From positions 1 to 64,000 of the forward strand of contig JACJYB010000012.1 of NCBI GenBank assembly GCA_020636355.1: a stretch of 64,000 nucleotides of DNA, written 5' to 3'. Position 1 is the first letter of the stretch. Each line of letters begins with the position of its first letter. Made by a program: the position numbers and the translations under genes. This document shows positions 43,775 to 54,300 of the stretch, in pieces. The notes under the pieces were generated by a model. It had not been told where the DNA came from. It did not search any database and saw nothing but the letters and a program-made list of their open reading frames with translations. The stretch is from Lewinellaceae bacterium. Its GTDB lineage: Bacteria > Bacteroidota > Bacteroidia > Chitinophagales > Saprospiraceae.

Positions 43775-44632
43775 ATGGAACGATTAAAGATTGCTATTCA
43801 GAAGTCCGGAAGATTGTTGGAAGATTCCCTGGGTTTGCTCAACGACTGCTCGGTCAAAGTGGACAATGGCCGTGACCAGTTGCGCGCTCAGGCTAAGAAC
43901 TTCCCGCTGGATGTACTTTATCTGCGCAATTCGGACATTCCGCAATATGTCGAAGACGGTGTTGCCGACGTCGGTATTATCGGAGAGAATTTATTGGTGG
44001 AGACCGGATGCCAACTGGATACCGTCCTTCCTCTCGGTTTTGCCAAATGCCGGCTTTCTCTGGCGGTCCCAAAGGGCCAGCCATACACAGGCATTCAAGA
44101 TTTCCAGGGAAAAAAAATTGCCACTTCTTATCCCAATACCCTGCGTAACTACCTGCAGAGGAATCAAGTGGATGCGGAAATCCACGTCATTTCCGGATCC
44201 GTAGAGATCGCTCCTGCCATCGGACTGGCCGAGGGGATCTGTGATCTGGTCAGTTCGGGAAATACCCTCTTCCAAAACAACCTGGTGGAGAAAGAAGTGA
44301 TCCTGCGCTCAGAGGCAGTGCTGGCCGCCACACCCCAGATGAGTGATGCCAAGAGAAGCATTCTGGAACAATTGGTTTTCCGGATGGAATCGGTGTTAAA
44401 AGCACAAAGCAACAAATACATCCTCCTCAATGCGCCTAACGAACGGCTTGAGGAGATCATCGCTATCCTGCCCGGCATGAAAAGTCCAACGGTATTACCA
44501 CTAGCAGTGACCGGTTGGAGCTCCGTACATACCGTAATCCAGGAAGACAAATTCTGGGAAATCATTCACGAATTAAAGGCAAAGGGCGCCCAGGGAATCC
44601 TCGTCGTACCCATTCAAAAAATGATCATCTGA
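43775..44632 (+). CDS. hisG: ATP phosphoribosyltransferase
   Basis: 285 residues: the long HisG form, with a C-terminal regulatory domain (about 210-285, 'RMESVLKAQSNKYILLNAP') that binds histidine for feedback inhibition in characterised enzymes. The catalytic domain shows 'IAIQKSGRL', 'DVLYLRNSDIPQYVEDGVAD' and the phosphoribosyl loop 'VISGSVEIAPAIGLAEGICD' near 150. It starts the pathway by joining ATP and PRPP. First enzyme gene of the operon, just after the attenuator; its stop shares a base with the hisD ATG (TGATG). Confidence 0.97.
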   Translation: MERLKIAIQKSGRLLEDSLGLLNDCSVKVDNGRDQLRAQAKNFPLDVLYLRNSDIPQYVEDGVADVGIIGENLLVETGCQLDTVLPLGFAKCRLSLAVPKGQPYTGIQDFQGKKIATSYPNTLRNYLQRNQVDAEIHVISGSVEIAPAIGLAEGICDLVSSGNTLFQNNLVEKEVILRSEAVLAATPQMSDAKRSILEQLVFRMESVLKAQSNKYILLNAPNERLEEIIAILPGMKSPTVLPLAVTGWSSVHTVIQEDKFWEIIHELKAKGAQGILVVPIQKMII

Positions 44633-45927
44633 TGCAACAATTCAATCAACCAGCCCGGGATCGCTGGCCTGATCTGGTCACCAGACCCGTCATGGATTGG
44701 TCGCAGATCACCGGTAAGGTCCAACCCATCCTGGATGCCGTACGAAAGGAAGGCGATGCCGCCCTTCGGCGCTTTACCGCCCAATTCGACGGCGTGGACC
44801 TGGATGTGCTTTTTGTCACAGAGCAGGAAATAAAAGCTGCCTACGCCCAGATCGACGGAACCCTGCTAGAGGCTATCCGGACTGCAGCAAAAAACATTGA
44901 GCGTTTTCACCGCCTGCAGAAGGATCCGGAACGAAAAATGGAGACATCACCTGGGGTCTCCTGCTGGCAAAAAAGTGTCCCCATTGAGAAAGTGGGTCTA
45001 TACATCCCAGGAGGCACGGCGCCGCTCTTCTCAACCATCCTGATGCTGGCCATTCCGGCCCGGATTGCCGGTTGCAGGGAGATTATCCTATGCACACCCC
45101 CTGACAAAAACGGCAATCTGATTCCGGAAATGCTGGTCGCCGCCCATGAAGTAGGAGTCAGCAGAATCTTTAAAGCCGGGGGCGCTCAAGCCATAGCCGC
45201 GATGGCCTATGGTACTTCCTCCATACCGCGAGTATTCAAAATATTCGGACCCGGAAACCAGTATGTTACCGCTGCCAAACAACTGGTACAGCAACAAGGG
45301 GTTGCCATTGACCTGCCAGCAGGTCCTTCGGAAGTCCTCGTTTGGGCCGGAAAAGGGAGCATGCCTGCTTTTCTGGCTTCCGACCTGCTTTCCCAGGCCG
45401 AACATGGTGTTGATTCCCAGGTGGTATTGGTTGCAGATGATCAAGCCCTGATAGCAGCCACGCTGATGGAAGTGGATCGCCAATGCGCATTGCTCCCCAG
45501 AAAGGAGCTGGCTCTTGGAGCATTGGCCAACAGCAAAGCAATTATCCTCCGGGAAGAGCAAGACATGATTGATTTTGTTAATGCGTACGCTCCTGAACAT
45601 TTAATCATTACCGGAGAAAATGCCGACCAAAGAGCCAACCAGGTTGTTAACGCCGGATCGGTATTTATCGGCGATTTTACGCCGGAATCGGCTGGAGACT
45701 ACGCCTCCGGAACCAATCACACCTTGCCTACCAATGGGTATGCCCGTTCATACAGCGGCGTGAACCTCGACGCTTATCTGAAAAAAATAACCTTCCAGAA
45801 AATCACTACGGAAGGACTACAAAACCTGGGACCTGCAATTGTGGCTATGGCAAAAGCGGAACAACTCGAAGCACATGCCAGGGCCGTATCCATCCGATTA
45901 CAAAATATCAACGATCAGCCATCATGA
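44632..45927 (+). CDS. hisD: Histidinol dehydrogenase
   Basis: 431 residues from the ATG at 44632; an earlier in-frame start at 44515 would lie inside hisG and is rejected. The HisD signature includes 'IPGGTAPLFSTILMLAIPA', 'FGPGNQYVTAAKQLVQ', 'AGPSEVLV', 'SQAEHGVDSQVVLV' (zinc and catalytic region) and 'PEHLIITGENA'. It oxidises histidinol to histidine in two NAD-dependent steps. It overlaps hisG by one base and hisC by four. Confidence 0.97.
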   Translation: MQQFNQPARDRWPDLVTRPVMDWSQITGKVQPILDAVRKEGDAALRRFTAQFDGVDLDVLFVTEQEIKAAYAQIDGTLLEAIRTAAKNIERFHRLQKDPERKMETSPGVSCWQKSVPIEKVGLYIPGGTAPLFSTILMLAIPARIAGCREIILCTPPDKNGNLIPEMLVAAHEVGVSRIFKAGGAQAIAAMAYGTSSIPRVFKIFGPGNQYVTAAKQLVQQQGVAIDLPAGPSEVLVWAGKGSMPAFLASDLLSQAEHGVDSQVVLVADDQALIAATLMEVDRQCALLPRKELALGALANSKAIILREEQDMIDFVNAYAPEHLIITGENADQRANQVVNAGSVFIGDFTPESAGDYASGTNHTLPTNGYARSYSGVNLDAYLKKITFQKITTEGLQNLGPAIVAMAKAEQLEAHARAVSIRLQNINDQPS

Positions 45928-46952
45928 ATCTGGAAAAACTGGTACGTCCCAATATCTGGCGACTTACGCCTTACTCCTCGGCAAGACACGATTTTGAAGG
46001 TACTGGTGGCATCCACCTCGATGCCAATGAGAACCCTTATGAAACCGGCCTGAACCGGTATCCGGATCCCCATCATGGTCTGGTAAGGGAAAAGATCGCA
46101 GCCATTAAGGGAGTGCCCCCTGAATTCATTGCATTGGGTAATGGAAGCGATGAGATCATCGATCTGCTGATCCGGATATTCTGCCAGCCGGGCATCGATC
46201 AAATCATGACATTGGATCCAACCTATGGTATGTACCGGGTGGCGGCGGATATCTGCGACGTGCAGACTGTAGCCGTAAGTCTTGACACGGAATACCAACC
46301 GGTTCCGGAGGCTATCGCTAAGGCCACTACCCCTCACACCAAGCTGCTGTTCCTTTGTCACCCCAATAACCCGACAGCCAATGCGCTGGATCAAAATCTT
46401 GTTCACCGCATTGTGGAGGCTTTTCCCGGCATTGTCGTCATCGATGAGGCCTATATCGACTTTTGTCCCGACAAAACCTTTGTTCCCTGGATCAAACGCT
46501 ACCCCAATCTGGTGATCATGCAAACATTCTCCAAAGCCTGGGGATTGGCAGGAATACGACTCGGCATGGCATTTTCTTCACCGGAAATCATCAAACTTAT
46601 TTATAAAGTCAAACCACCCTATAATATAAGTACGTATACCCAGGAGCAAGCCCTGCAGTCCATTCGCAATAAAAACCAGAAGGACTGGTGGGTCCAAAAG
46701 ATCCTGGATCAGCGTCAGTGGCTGACTGTTGAACTGGAAAAACTACCTATGGTCGAAAGGGTCTATCCTTCGGACACCAATTTTATTCTGGTCCGGGTAG
46801 ATGATGCGAAAAAATGGTACGATCATCTGCGCCAGGAAGGCATCATCATCCGCAACCGGTCCAACGTGCACCTTTGCGATGGCTGTTTGCGTATCACCGT
46901 AGGCACAGCACTGGAAAATGATGCATTGATACAAGCTTTAAAAAATGCCTGA
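45924..46952 (+). CDS. hisC: Histidinol-phosphate aminotransferase
   Basis: 342 residues, a fold-type I PLP enzyme. Visible motifs are 'HLDANENPYETGLNRYPDP', 'LGNGSDEIIDLLIR', 'LCHPNNPTAN', 'VVIDEAYIDF' and the PLP-lysine site 'TFSKAWGLAGIRLG' (Lys near 207). It transfers an amino group from glutamate to imidazole acetol phosphate. Starts in an ATGA overlap with hisD; hisB follows two bases after its stop. Confidence 0.97.
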   Translation: MNLEKLVRPNIWRLTPYSSARHDFEGTGGIHLDANENPYETGLNRYPDPHHGLVREKIAAIKGVPPEFIALGNGSDEIIDLLIRIFCQPGIDQIMTLDPTYGMYRVAADICDVQTVAVSLDTEYQPVPEAIAKATTPHTKLLFLCHPNNPTANALDQNLVHRIVEAFPGIVVIDEAYIDFCPDKTFVPWIKRYPNLVIMQTFSKAWGLAGIRLGMAFSSPEIIKLIYKVKPPYNISTYTQEQALQSIRNKNQKDWWVQKILDQRQWLTVELEKLPMVERVYPSDTNFILVRVDDAKKWYDHLRQEGIIIRNRSNVHLCDGCLRITVGTALENDALIQALKNA

Positions 46953-46954
46953 TC

Positions 46955-48073
46955 ATGGGAAAAAAAGTTTTATTTATTGACCGGGATGGGACACTGATTA
47001 AAGAGCCCTTTGATTACCAGGTGGATAGCCTGGAAAAACTAGTTTTTGTTCCCGGGGTATTTACCTGGCTGGGTCGTATAGCCCGTGAATTGGACTTTGA
47101 GCTGGTTATGATCACCAATCAGGACGGGTTGGGCACGCCGTCATTCCCGGAATCAGATTTCTGGCCAGCACAGCAAAAAATGCTTGAAGCAATAGCCGGC
47201 GAAGGCATTCATTTTGATGCGATATTTATCGACCGCACGCTGCCAGAGGAAAATGCACCTACCCGCAAACCCGGCACCGCTTTATTGACTGGCTATCTCA
47301 CCGGTGATTACGATCTGAGCCATTCATTTGTCATCGGTGACCGGGAGACGGATCTAATGCTGGCTCGCAATCTGGGTTGTCAGGGTATCCACATCCGGCC
47401 GCTGGATCCTGTACTGAAAGACATCACACTGGAGACCATTACCGCGTTGACCACCGACTCCTGGGAGGCCATCTACCGGCTGCTAAAACTTGGAACACGT
47501 ACTGTCGAAATACGCCGCACCACCAAAGAAACCGATGTATTGATCCAGCTCAACCTGGATGGCTCCGGCAAGAGTGTCATCGCCACTGGGCTGGGTTTCT
47601 TTGATCACATGCTGGACCAGATCGCCAGGCACGCCGGCATAGATCTTACTGTTAAAGTCGACGGAGATCTGGAAGTGGATGAACACCATACGATCGAAGA
47701 CACGGCATTGGCATTGGGTGAAGCCTTCCGTAAGACGTTGGGCGACAAGAAAGGCTTGCAGCGCTATGGTTTTTACCTGCCCATGGACGACAGCCTGGCG
47801 CATGTAGGCATAGATTTCGGAGGGAGACCATGGCTCGTTTGGGATGCTGAATTCCGCCGTGAACGGATCGGTGATGTACCCACCGAACTCTTCTTTCATT
47901 TTTTCAAGTCCTTTACCGATACGGCGGCCTGCAATCTCAACATTCGTTGTACCGGTGACAACGAACACCATAAGATCGAATCCATCTTTAAAGCATTTGC
48001 CCGGGCCATCCGAATGGCTATACGTCGTGACCCCGCCGATGATTCGTTACCCACCACAAAAGGTACGTTATGA
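46955..48073 (+). CDS. hisB: Bifunctional histidinol-phosphatase / imidazoleglycerol-phosphate dehydratase
   Basis: 372 residues, a fusion. Residues 1-165 are a HAD phosphatase ('LFIDRDGTLIKEP', 'MITNQDGLG', 'APTRKPGTALL', 'VIGDRETDLMLA'). The zinc-binding Cys/His loop seen in the E. coli enzyme is absent; the matching stretch reads 'IDRTLPEENAPTRKP'. Residues about 180-372 are the dehydratase with the metal-binding motifs 'DEHHTIEDTALALGEAF' and 'GDNEHHKIESIFKAFARA'. Catalyses the sixth and eighth steps of the pathway. Stop overlaps hisH (ATGA). Confidence 0.97.
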   Translation: MGKKVLFIDRDGTLIKEPFDYQVDSLEKLVFVPGVFTWLGRIARELDFELVMITNQDGLGTPSFPESDFWPAQQKMLEAIAGEGIHFDAIFIDRTLPEENAPTRKPGTALLTGYLTGDYDLSHSFVIGDRETDLMLARNLGCQGIHIRPLDPVLKDITLETITALTTDSWEAIYRLLKLGTRTVEIRRTTKETDVLIQLNLDGSGKSVIATGLGFFDHMLDQIARHAGIDLTVKVDGDLEVDEHHTIEDTALALGEAFRKTLGDKKGLQRYGFYLPMDDSLAHVGIDFGGRPWLVWDAEFRRERIGDVPTELFFHFFKSFTDTAACNLNIRCTGDNEHHKIESIFKAFARAIRMAIRRDPADDSLPTTKGTL

Positions 48074-48666
48074 AAGATATAGTCATCATTCAGTACAATG
48101 CCGGCAATGTGCGTTCGGTCCTTTTTGCACTGGAACGCATGGGAGTACATGCCACCCTTACCGGCGATCATGACCGTATCCGGCAAGCCGATAAAGTCAT
48201 TTTCCCGGGTGTGGGAGAAGCCAGTTCGACGATGGCATACCTGCGCCGCCACGGATTGGATGAGGTTATACGTAGCCTGACGCAACCGGTCCTGGGCGTA
48301 TGTCTGGGTATGCAGTTGCTCTGCACGCACTCGGAAGAAAATGATACCGAATGCCTGGGCATCATACCGCAGAAGGTGAAACGTTTCGTGCCAAAAAATC
48401 AATCCGAACATAAGGTGCCTCATATGGGTTGGAATGCCATCCACCGCGAACCGGGAAGTTTTTTGCCGGAATCCGTAGAGGGAGAATACGTCTATTTTGT
48501 ACACAGCTACTATGCCGAGCAAGGCCCCTATACGGCAGCCACCTGCAATTATATTGAGCCCTTTTCAGCGGCGATGCAAAAAGACAACTTTGTGGCTACA
48601 CAATTTCACCCGGAAAAGTCAGGCCCGGTAGGCGCCCGGATTCTGGAACAATTTGTAAAAGGATAA
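48070..48666 (+). CDS. hisH: Imidazole glycerol phosphate synthase, glutaminase subunit
   Basis: 198 residues, a class I glutamine amidotransferase. The nucleophile is in 'VLGVCLGMQLL' (Cys near 78) and the triad His/Glu in 'FHPEKSG'. 'NAGNVRSVLFALERMG' is the typical N terminus and 'PHMGWNAIH' a conserved interface strand. It supplies ammonia to HisF through a channel. Overlaps hisB by four bases, hisA follows after three. Confidence 0.97.
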   Translation: MKDIVIIQYNAGNVRSVLFALERMGVHATLTGDHDRIRQADKVIFPGVGEASSTMAYLRRHGLDEVIRSLTQPVLGVCLGMQLLCTHSEENDTECLGIIPQKVKRFVPKNQSEHKVPHMGWNAIHREPGSFLPESVEGEYVYFVHSYYAEQGPYTAATCNYIEPFSAAMQKDNFVATQFHPEKSGPVGARILEQFVKG

Positions 48667-48669
48667 ACC

Positions 48670-49392
48670 ATGCTGATATTTCCTGCCATTGATATGCTGG
48701 GCGGTCAATGTGTACGACTGTTTCAGGGCGATTACAGTCAGGAGACCGTTTATGCCAATGATCCGGTAGCTATGGCGCAAACCCTGGAGAATGCCGGATT
48801 TACCCACCTGCATCTGGTGGATCTGGAAGGAGCAAAAGCAAAAAAAGTAATCCACTGGAACCAGGTGGAAGGAATCCTGAAGCATACCCGGCTCATCGTC
48901 GATTTTGGCGGAGGGATTCGTAACCGCGAAGAGGTGGAACGCCTTTTTGAGCTGGGGGTGGACAAAGTCAATATCGGCAGTCTGGCCTACCGCGAACCGG
49001 AGCTATTCACCTCCTGGATCGAGGTTTTCGGCGCGGACCGCATCATTCTTTCTGCGGATGTCCGTGACAATTACATTGCCACCCATGGATGGCAGGCCAC
49101 GGAATCAACCTTATTGTCCGACTACATAGCGGATATGGAGTCGCGGGGAATCACCTGGCTTACCGTGACCGATATATCGAAAGATGGTGCCATGACCGGG
49201 CCGGCTACCGGATTGTACCGCTCCGTATGCCATACATTCCCAGGCCAAAACCTGATCGCCAGCGGCGGTATAAGGAACCTTGACGATGTCATGGCCGTCC
49301 ACGATGCCGGTTGCCGGGGAGCCATCATCGGTAAGGCCATTTACGAAAAGACCATCGATCTGACCGCTCTGGTCCAACTTCAAACCAGCTGA
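48670..49392 (+). CDS. hisA: Phosphoribosylformimino-5-aminoimidazole carboxamide ribotide isomerase
   Basis: 240 residues, a (beta/alpha)8 barrel. Catalytic Asp residues fall in 'FPAIDMLGGQCVRL' (near 8) and 'ILSADVRDNYIATHGW' (near 127). The phosphate loops 'DFGGGIRNREEVERL' and 'IASGGIRNLDDVMAV' are present. It isomerises ProFAR to PRFAR. Related by ancient duplication to hisF, which begins one base after its stop. Confidence 0.97.
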   Translation: MLIFPAIDMLGGQCVRLFQGDYSQETVYANDPVAMAQTLENAGFTHLHLVDLEGAKAKKVIHWNQVEGILKHTRLIVDFGGGIRNREEVERLFELGVDKVNIGSLAYREPELFTSWIEVFGADRIILSADVRDNYIATHGWQATESTLLSDYIADMESRGITWLTVTDISKDGAMTGPATGLYRSVCHTFPGQNLIASGGIRNLDDVMAVHDAGCRGAIIGKAIYEKTIDLTALVQLQTS

Positions 49393-49393
49393 T

Positions 49394-50152
49394 ATGTTAG
49401 CAAAACGCATCATTCCCTGCCTCGATGTCAAAGACGGGCGCACCGTCAAAGGCATCAACTTTGTCAACCTGCGTGATGCCGGCGACCCGGTAGAACTGGG
49501 AGCAGCTTACAGTCGTCAGGGCGCTGATGAGCTGGTCTTCCTGGACATTACCGCTACGCATGAGAAGCGGAAGACCCTGGCAGAGCTTGCACGTCATGTG
49601 GCTGCCGAGCTGAATATTCCATTTACGATCGGCGGAGGCATCAGCTCGGTTGCAGATGTTGGCGTACTCCTGGAATCAGGGGCCGACAAGGTTTCCATCA
49701 ATTCTGCAGCGGTACGCAATCCCGACCTCATCAACGACCTGAGTAAAGAATTCGGTAGCCAGTGTATCGTCCTTGCCATCGATGCCAAACAGATGGAGCA
49801 GGGTTGGTATGTGCACCTGAATGGAGGACGCATACCAACCGAACTGGAGTTGTTTGCCTGGGCACGGGAAGGCACCGAACGTGGCGCAGGTGAGATCCTG
49901 TTCACCTCCATGGACCACGATGGAACCAAACAGGGATTTGCCCTGGAAGCCACGGCGCGGCTATCGGATCTGTTGCCAATTCCCATCATTGCATCCGGTG
50001 GCGCGGGAACCATGGAACATTTTAAGCAGGTGTTCACCACCGGAAAAGCCGATGCCGGACTTGCAGCCAGCATCTTTCACTTTGGTGAAATACCCATACC
50101 TTCATTAAAAAATTATTTAGCGGGTCAAGGCATTACCATGCGAATCATATAA
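49394..50152 (+). CDS. hisF: Imidazole glycerol phosphate synthase, cyclase subunit
   Basis: 252 residues. Hallmarks are 'RIIPCLDVKDGRTVKG' (catalytic Asp11), 'FTIGGGISSVADVGVLLESGADKVSINSAA' (short motifs GGGIS and GADKVSIN are key), 'IVLAIDAKQ' (second Asp near 130) and 'IPIIASGGAGTMEHF'. It closes the imidazole ring using ammonia from HisH. Its gene sits between hisA and hisIE. Confidence 0.97.
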   Translation: MLAKRIIPCLDVKDGRTVKGINFVNLRDAGDPVELGAAYSRQGADELVFLDITATHEKRKTLAELARHVAAELNIPFTIGGGISSVADVGVLLESGADKVSINSAAVRNPDLINDLSKEFGSQCIVLAIDAKQMEQGWYVHLNGGRIPTELELFAWAREGTERGAGEILFTSMDHDGTKQGFALEATARLSDLLPIPIIASGGAGTMEHFKQVFTTGKADAGLAASIFHFGEIPIPSLKNYLAGQGITMRII

Positions 50153-50164
50153 GTAATTATCTTT

Positions 50165-50803
50165 ATGCGTATGTTGAATCAAGCCACAATCGAAAAACTG
50201 GACTTTGCCAAGGGCGACGGACTCATCCCGGTGATCATCCAGGATAATCAATCCGAAGCCGTCCTGATGCTTGGCTATATGGACAAAGAAGCCCTCCAAC
50301 AGACCATCGCCACCAAGATGGTTACCTTTTACAGCCGCAGTAAGGACCGGCTATGGACCAAGGGTGAAACCAGCGGAAATTTCCTGCATCTGAAGTCAGT
50401 CCAGGTAGATTGTGACAACGACACCCTACTCATGCGCGTCAAGCCGGACGGACCGGTATGCCATACCGGTGATGACACCTGTTTTGGAGACATCAACGAA
50501 AGAAAATTTTTCCTCCATAAACTGGGCAAGATCATCCGTCAGCGCAAAGAAGAAGGAGATCCCACCAGTTATACCAATAAACTGCTCAACCGGGGCATCA
50601 ACAAGATCGCCCAGAAAGTGGGTGAGGAAGCTGTCGAGCTGGTCATCGAAGCCAAGGACAGCAACCGCCGGCTTTTTGTAGGCGAGGCTGCGGACCTGCT
50701 CTATCACTTCATGGTCCTTCTCGAAGCCAAAGAAATACGGCTCAAAGAGATCGAACAGGAGCTGGAAAGAAGGCACCTGGTGAAGACGAAGGGAAGACCT
50801 TGA
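50165..50803 (+). CDS. hisI: Bifunctional phosphoribosyl-AMP cyclohydrolase / phosphoribosyl-ATP diphosphatase
   Basis: 212 residues, a HisIE fusion. The HisI part has 'AVLMLGYMDKEALQQT', 'FYSRSKDRLWTKGETSGN' and zinc/magnesium ligands in 'VDCDNDTLL' and 'VCHTGDDTCF'. The HisE part (about 120-205) is the helical 'KVGEEAVELVIEAKD' and 'EAADLLYHFMVLL' MazG-like fold. Start may be 50165 or the third codon (50171). It ends the operon; no hairpin terminator follows, only repeat DNA. Confidence 0.96.
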   Translation: MRMLNQATIEKLDFAKGDGLIPVIIQDNQSEAVLMLGYMDKEALQQTIATKMVTFYSRSKDRLWTKGETSGNFLHLKSVQVDCDNDTLLMRVKPDGPVCHTGDDTCFGDINERKFFLHKLGKIIRQRKEEGDPTSYTNKLLNRGINKIAQKVGEEAVELVIEAKDSNRRLFVGEAADLLYHFMVLLEAKEIRLKEIEQELERRHLVKTKGRP

Positions 50804-50849
50804 GAAAGGTTGAATGTTGAAGGTTGAATGGTGAATGGGCAGGACATGT
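50804..50849. repeat. TTGAATGTTGAA-type short repeat after hisIE
   Basis: Sequence after the hisIE stop runs 'GGTTGAATGTTGAAGGTTGA' and 'ATGGTGAATGGGC'. The reverse complement of this occurs at 34798-34830, next to another gene end. It probably represents a small dispersed intergenic repeat. Confidence 0.6.
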
Positions 50850-51005
50850 ATAACGTGCTTCCGTGCGAATAGCGAAAGGCGAATAGCGTACAGCGTAAAG
50901 CATTTTACCACTAAGGCACATAGGGCACTGAGGAGCACTAAGAATTGAGTTAATGTGTTGACGTGTTTTCGTGTTTCCGTGTTGACGTGCGAGTAGCTAA
51001 AGGTA
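50850..51005 (-). repeat. Intergenic repeat, cluster B (reverse orientation)
   Basis: Reverse-complement relatives of the 14994-15690 units: 'GTGCGAATAGCGAAAGGCGA', 'GTACAGCGTAAAGCATTTTA', 'CCACTAAGGCACATAGGGCA', then 'GTTAATGTGTTGACGTGTTT'. About one full unit plus part of another. Confidence 0.85.
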
Positions 51006-51115
51006 AGCTTTCAAGATATTCCTCAATATACCCACCCCTTTTATTCCCCTCCCAGGAGGGGACTTAATCGTTCCTTTGTTAGTCTTAGCTCCAATAGCAT
51101 ATTGCATCCAAATCA

Positions 51116-51207
51116 ATTCGTGGTAATTTGTGTAATTCGTGGCAGATAATGTGTTGATGTATTTTCGTGTTTTCGTGCGAATAGCGAAAGGCGAGCTGCG
51201 AAAGGCC
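51116..51207 (-). repeat. Intergenic repeat, cluster C (reverse orientation)
   Basis: 'ATTCGTGGTAATTTGTGTAA', 'TTCGTGGCAGATAATGTGTT', 'TTCGTGTTTTCGTGCGAATA' and 'GCGAAAGGCGAGCTGCG', a diverged unit of the same family. The gap 51208-51385 shows no gene; a CHRD-protein promoter must lie here but no strong match was found. Confidence 0.8.
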
Positions 51208-51385
51208 CATCACATAATACGTACAGCCAGGCAAGGATTCAACTGCTAATCGCTTCATAATCAAGCTGCTTTAAAGCTACCTCCCAATCCCATTCATTCA
51301 GCGGTTATTCCTGTTCAGCCAGATTTTGTGTGTTATTTCGACGAAATGATGGTATTTCGAAGTGGTCGAACAAACACCATCAACC

Positions 51386-54300
51386 ATGAGAAAAGCCTTA
51401 CCAATTTTATGCTTACTATCCTTGACGCTCACTTTGAGCCACACCCAGGACACCCTGGCCTTTCAGGCCATACTGAGCGGGTACCAGCAATCCGTACCTG
51501 TTCCAACAACCGGAAACGGCCAGGTAGAAGCCACCCTGATCGGCGATACGCTGACAGTGAGTGGAACATTTTCCGGTCTCACCAGCGCCTTTAATCCCAA
51601 TGTCGCCGGGGGAGCACACATCCATCTGGGTCTTCCCGGCAATAACGGAGGAATCATATTTCCACTTAAGACAACGCTCAATACCGATGAGAAATCCGGC
51701 GCTTTCCCGGCTGATAGCAACCAATTTATTGTAGACTCTGCACAACGCGCGCAACTCACTGGCCAGCAATTGTACGTTAATATCCACACCGTGCGGTATG
51801 CCGGCGGAGAAATACGGGGCCAGCTATTGGCCGCTGCCGACAATTATTTCATCGCCCGGCCGTTCGGTTCCAATGTGCCGGTGCCGGTTGCCTCTACCGG
51901 AGGCGGGGTCTTGCTGTTTTCTCTGCAGGGAGATCAGCTGTCTGCCGTCGGATCAGTCGCCAATCTGATGGGAGGGATCGATACGACCATCGCCGGCGGC
52001 GCTCATATCCACAATGGATTAGCCGGTCAGTCGGGAAGTATTGCCTTCCCGCTAACCTTTGATTTCAGTGATTCAACAGGAAGGAGTGCATCCCTGCGTC
52101 CGGGTCAGCGTTTTTCGTTGGATGCCAGCCAACAACAGCGATTATTCGATCAGGGGTACTATGTGAACATCCACACCACGCAGGTTCCCAGCGGCGAGAT
52201 ACGCGGACAGTTATTGCCGCTGGGCTCAACCTTGTTCCGGGCTTATCTCACCGGAGCTTCCCAACCAACCCAGGTACTCACCCGCGGTGGAGGCATGTTA
52301 AGCCTGGTGTATCAGGACTCTACCCTGACGGTGACCGGATCTTTCTCCGATCTGACCTCTGCGCTGCAAACCAGCCTTAACGGCGGTTTACACATTCACG
52401 GCGGCATGGCAGGAACCAATGGAGGGATCGTTTTCCCATTATCAGCAGAAACCGATTCTGCAACCAGTACCTCGGGAACATTGAACGCCGGGGCAAACAC
52501 CTTTAAACTGGATTCCGCGCAAATTGCGACTTTGTTTTCCAGAGGCTTTTATATCAATGTCCATTCCGCCAATTTCCCGGGAGGTGAGCTGCGCGGCCAG
52601 ATTCTTCCGCAAAGCAACGCCTTCTTCCAGGGCGTCTTAAACGGAATGCAACAAACGACTCCGGTCTACTCACCCGGCACTGGGCAGCTGGCCCTGGAGA
52701 TTAGGGGTACCACTGCCACTCTTTCCGGTAGCTTCAACAACCTGTCCAGCACCGTAATGACCTCCTTATTTGGAGGCGCACACCTGCACATTGCCGCGCT
52801 GGGTGCCAATGGACCGATCGCCACACCCATCGTACCAACCCTGAACAGCGACTCCACCGGTGGTATTTTTGCTGCCGACCTGAATACCGTTACCATCCGG
52901 CAGGGCCTGATCGATACACTGATGATGCGCTGGGTCTACGCCAATATTCACACCGCCAATCATGCCGGGGGAGAACTACGCGCTCAAATGGTCCCGGAAT
53001 CCAGAGCCTACTTCCTGGCATTCCCCAGTGGTGGGTCGGCAACTATTCCGGTCACCACGGCAGGTCGCGGCCGGATGATGGGCGAATACACCGGCAACAA
53101 ACTTATCCTTCATGGCTCTTTCAATCAATTGTCAGGAAAAGTGAATACCGCCATTGCCGGCGGGGCTCATTTACATGCAGCGCTGGCCGGAAGCAACGGT
53201 CCCATCGTTTATCCACTCTCCATGGCATTTGCTGCGGATTCCACCGGAGGCCTTTTCCCCGCCGCACAGAATGTTTTCACGATCTCAGGCTCAGCTTTCG
53301 ATACGCTGGCAAAACGAATGATCTATCTGAATATCCACACCACCTATGCCGGAAGCGGAGAAATTCGCGGCCAATTATTGCCCATAGCCCAAGCCTATTT
53401 GGAAACCAACCTGTCTGCGAAGAATGCTTCTCAGCTGAACCCAAGCAATGCCTCGGGAAAGGTAATTTTGGAATTGACCGGCAGTAATGGAACCGTCAGC
53501 GGTTCATTCAACAATCTGACAAGCCCCCTGGCCGTCAATATCGTCGGAGGAGCACACATTCATGACGCGCCGCTTGCGCAAAACGGTCCGATTGCCATTC
53601 CACTCCGGGCCACCCTAGCTCCGGACGCACTAAGTGGCGTCTTTCCCTCCGATAGCAACAAGACCACCTCAATAGCCGCCGATGTCCTTGAAAATGTATT
53701 AGCAGGAAACTCCTATGTGAACATCCACAGCCTTGAATTCCCTTCCGGGGAAATTCGCGGTCAGCTGTTACCCATACTGAATCAGGCTCCCGCCACCGTG
53801 CCTGGCTTTCTTGTCCCTATGATCAATGATACAGTGATGGTGGCCAAGGACTCAGTATTTTATCAGACCTGGCAGGATACCCTGGCAGTTGCGTGGGAGC
53901 AATCGATTGACCCGGATGCGAATGCGATCTCTTATACTTACCAATCTTCCCTGATTCCCAATTTTGACCTTCCCTTGCTCACCTTTTCGACCGGTACCCA
54001 TCCAACTTTTGCCATCCCTGCGATTCTATTGGACACTTTTCTGAACATCCTCGGTGTCACCCCCGGAACAACCATCCCCTACTTTCACAAAGTTGAGGCG
54101 AATGATGGAAGCCTGAGCAGCTCGTCGCTCACAGGTACGGTATTCCTGACCCGCGAAGTGACATCTTCCATTCTGCAATGGCCGGAAACCGTACAAAGCC
54201 TTCAGGCCTATCCGAGTCCGGCGGTCAACCAATTGACCATAACAATGGTCGCCAATGAATCCGGTCCCGTCGATTTTTACACCTACGGCCTGGATGGCCA

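Noticed and set aside
44515..44631. Earlier hisD start
   Set aside because: It overlaps hisG by 117 bases in another frame; the ATG at 44632 in the TGATG overlap fits HisD length and operon layout.
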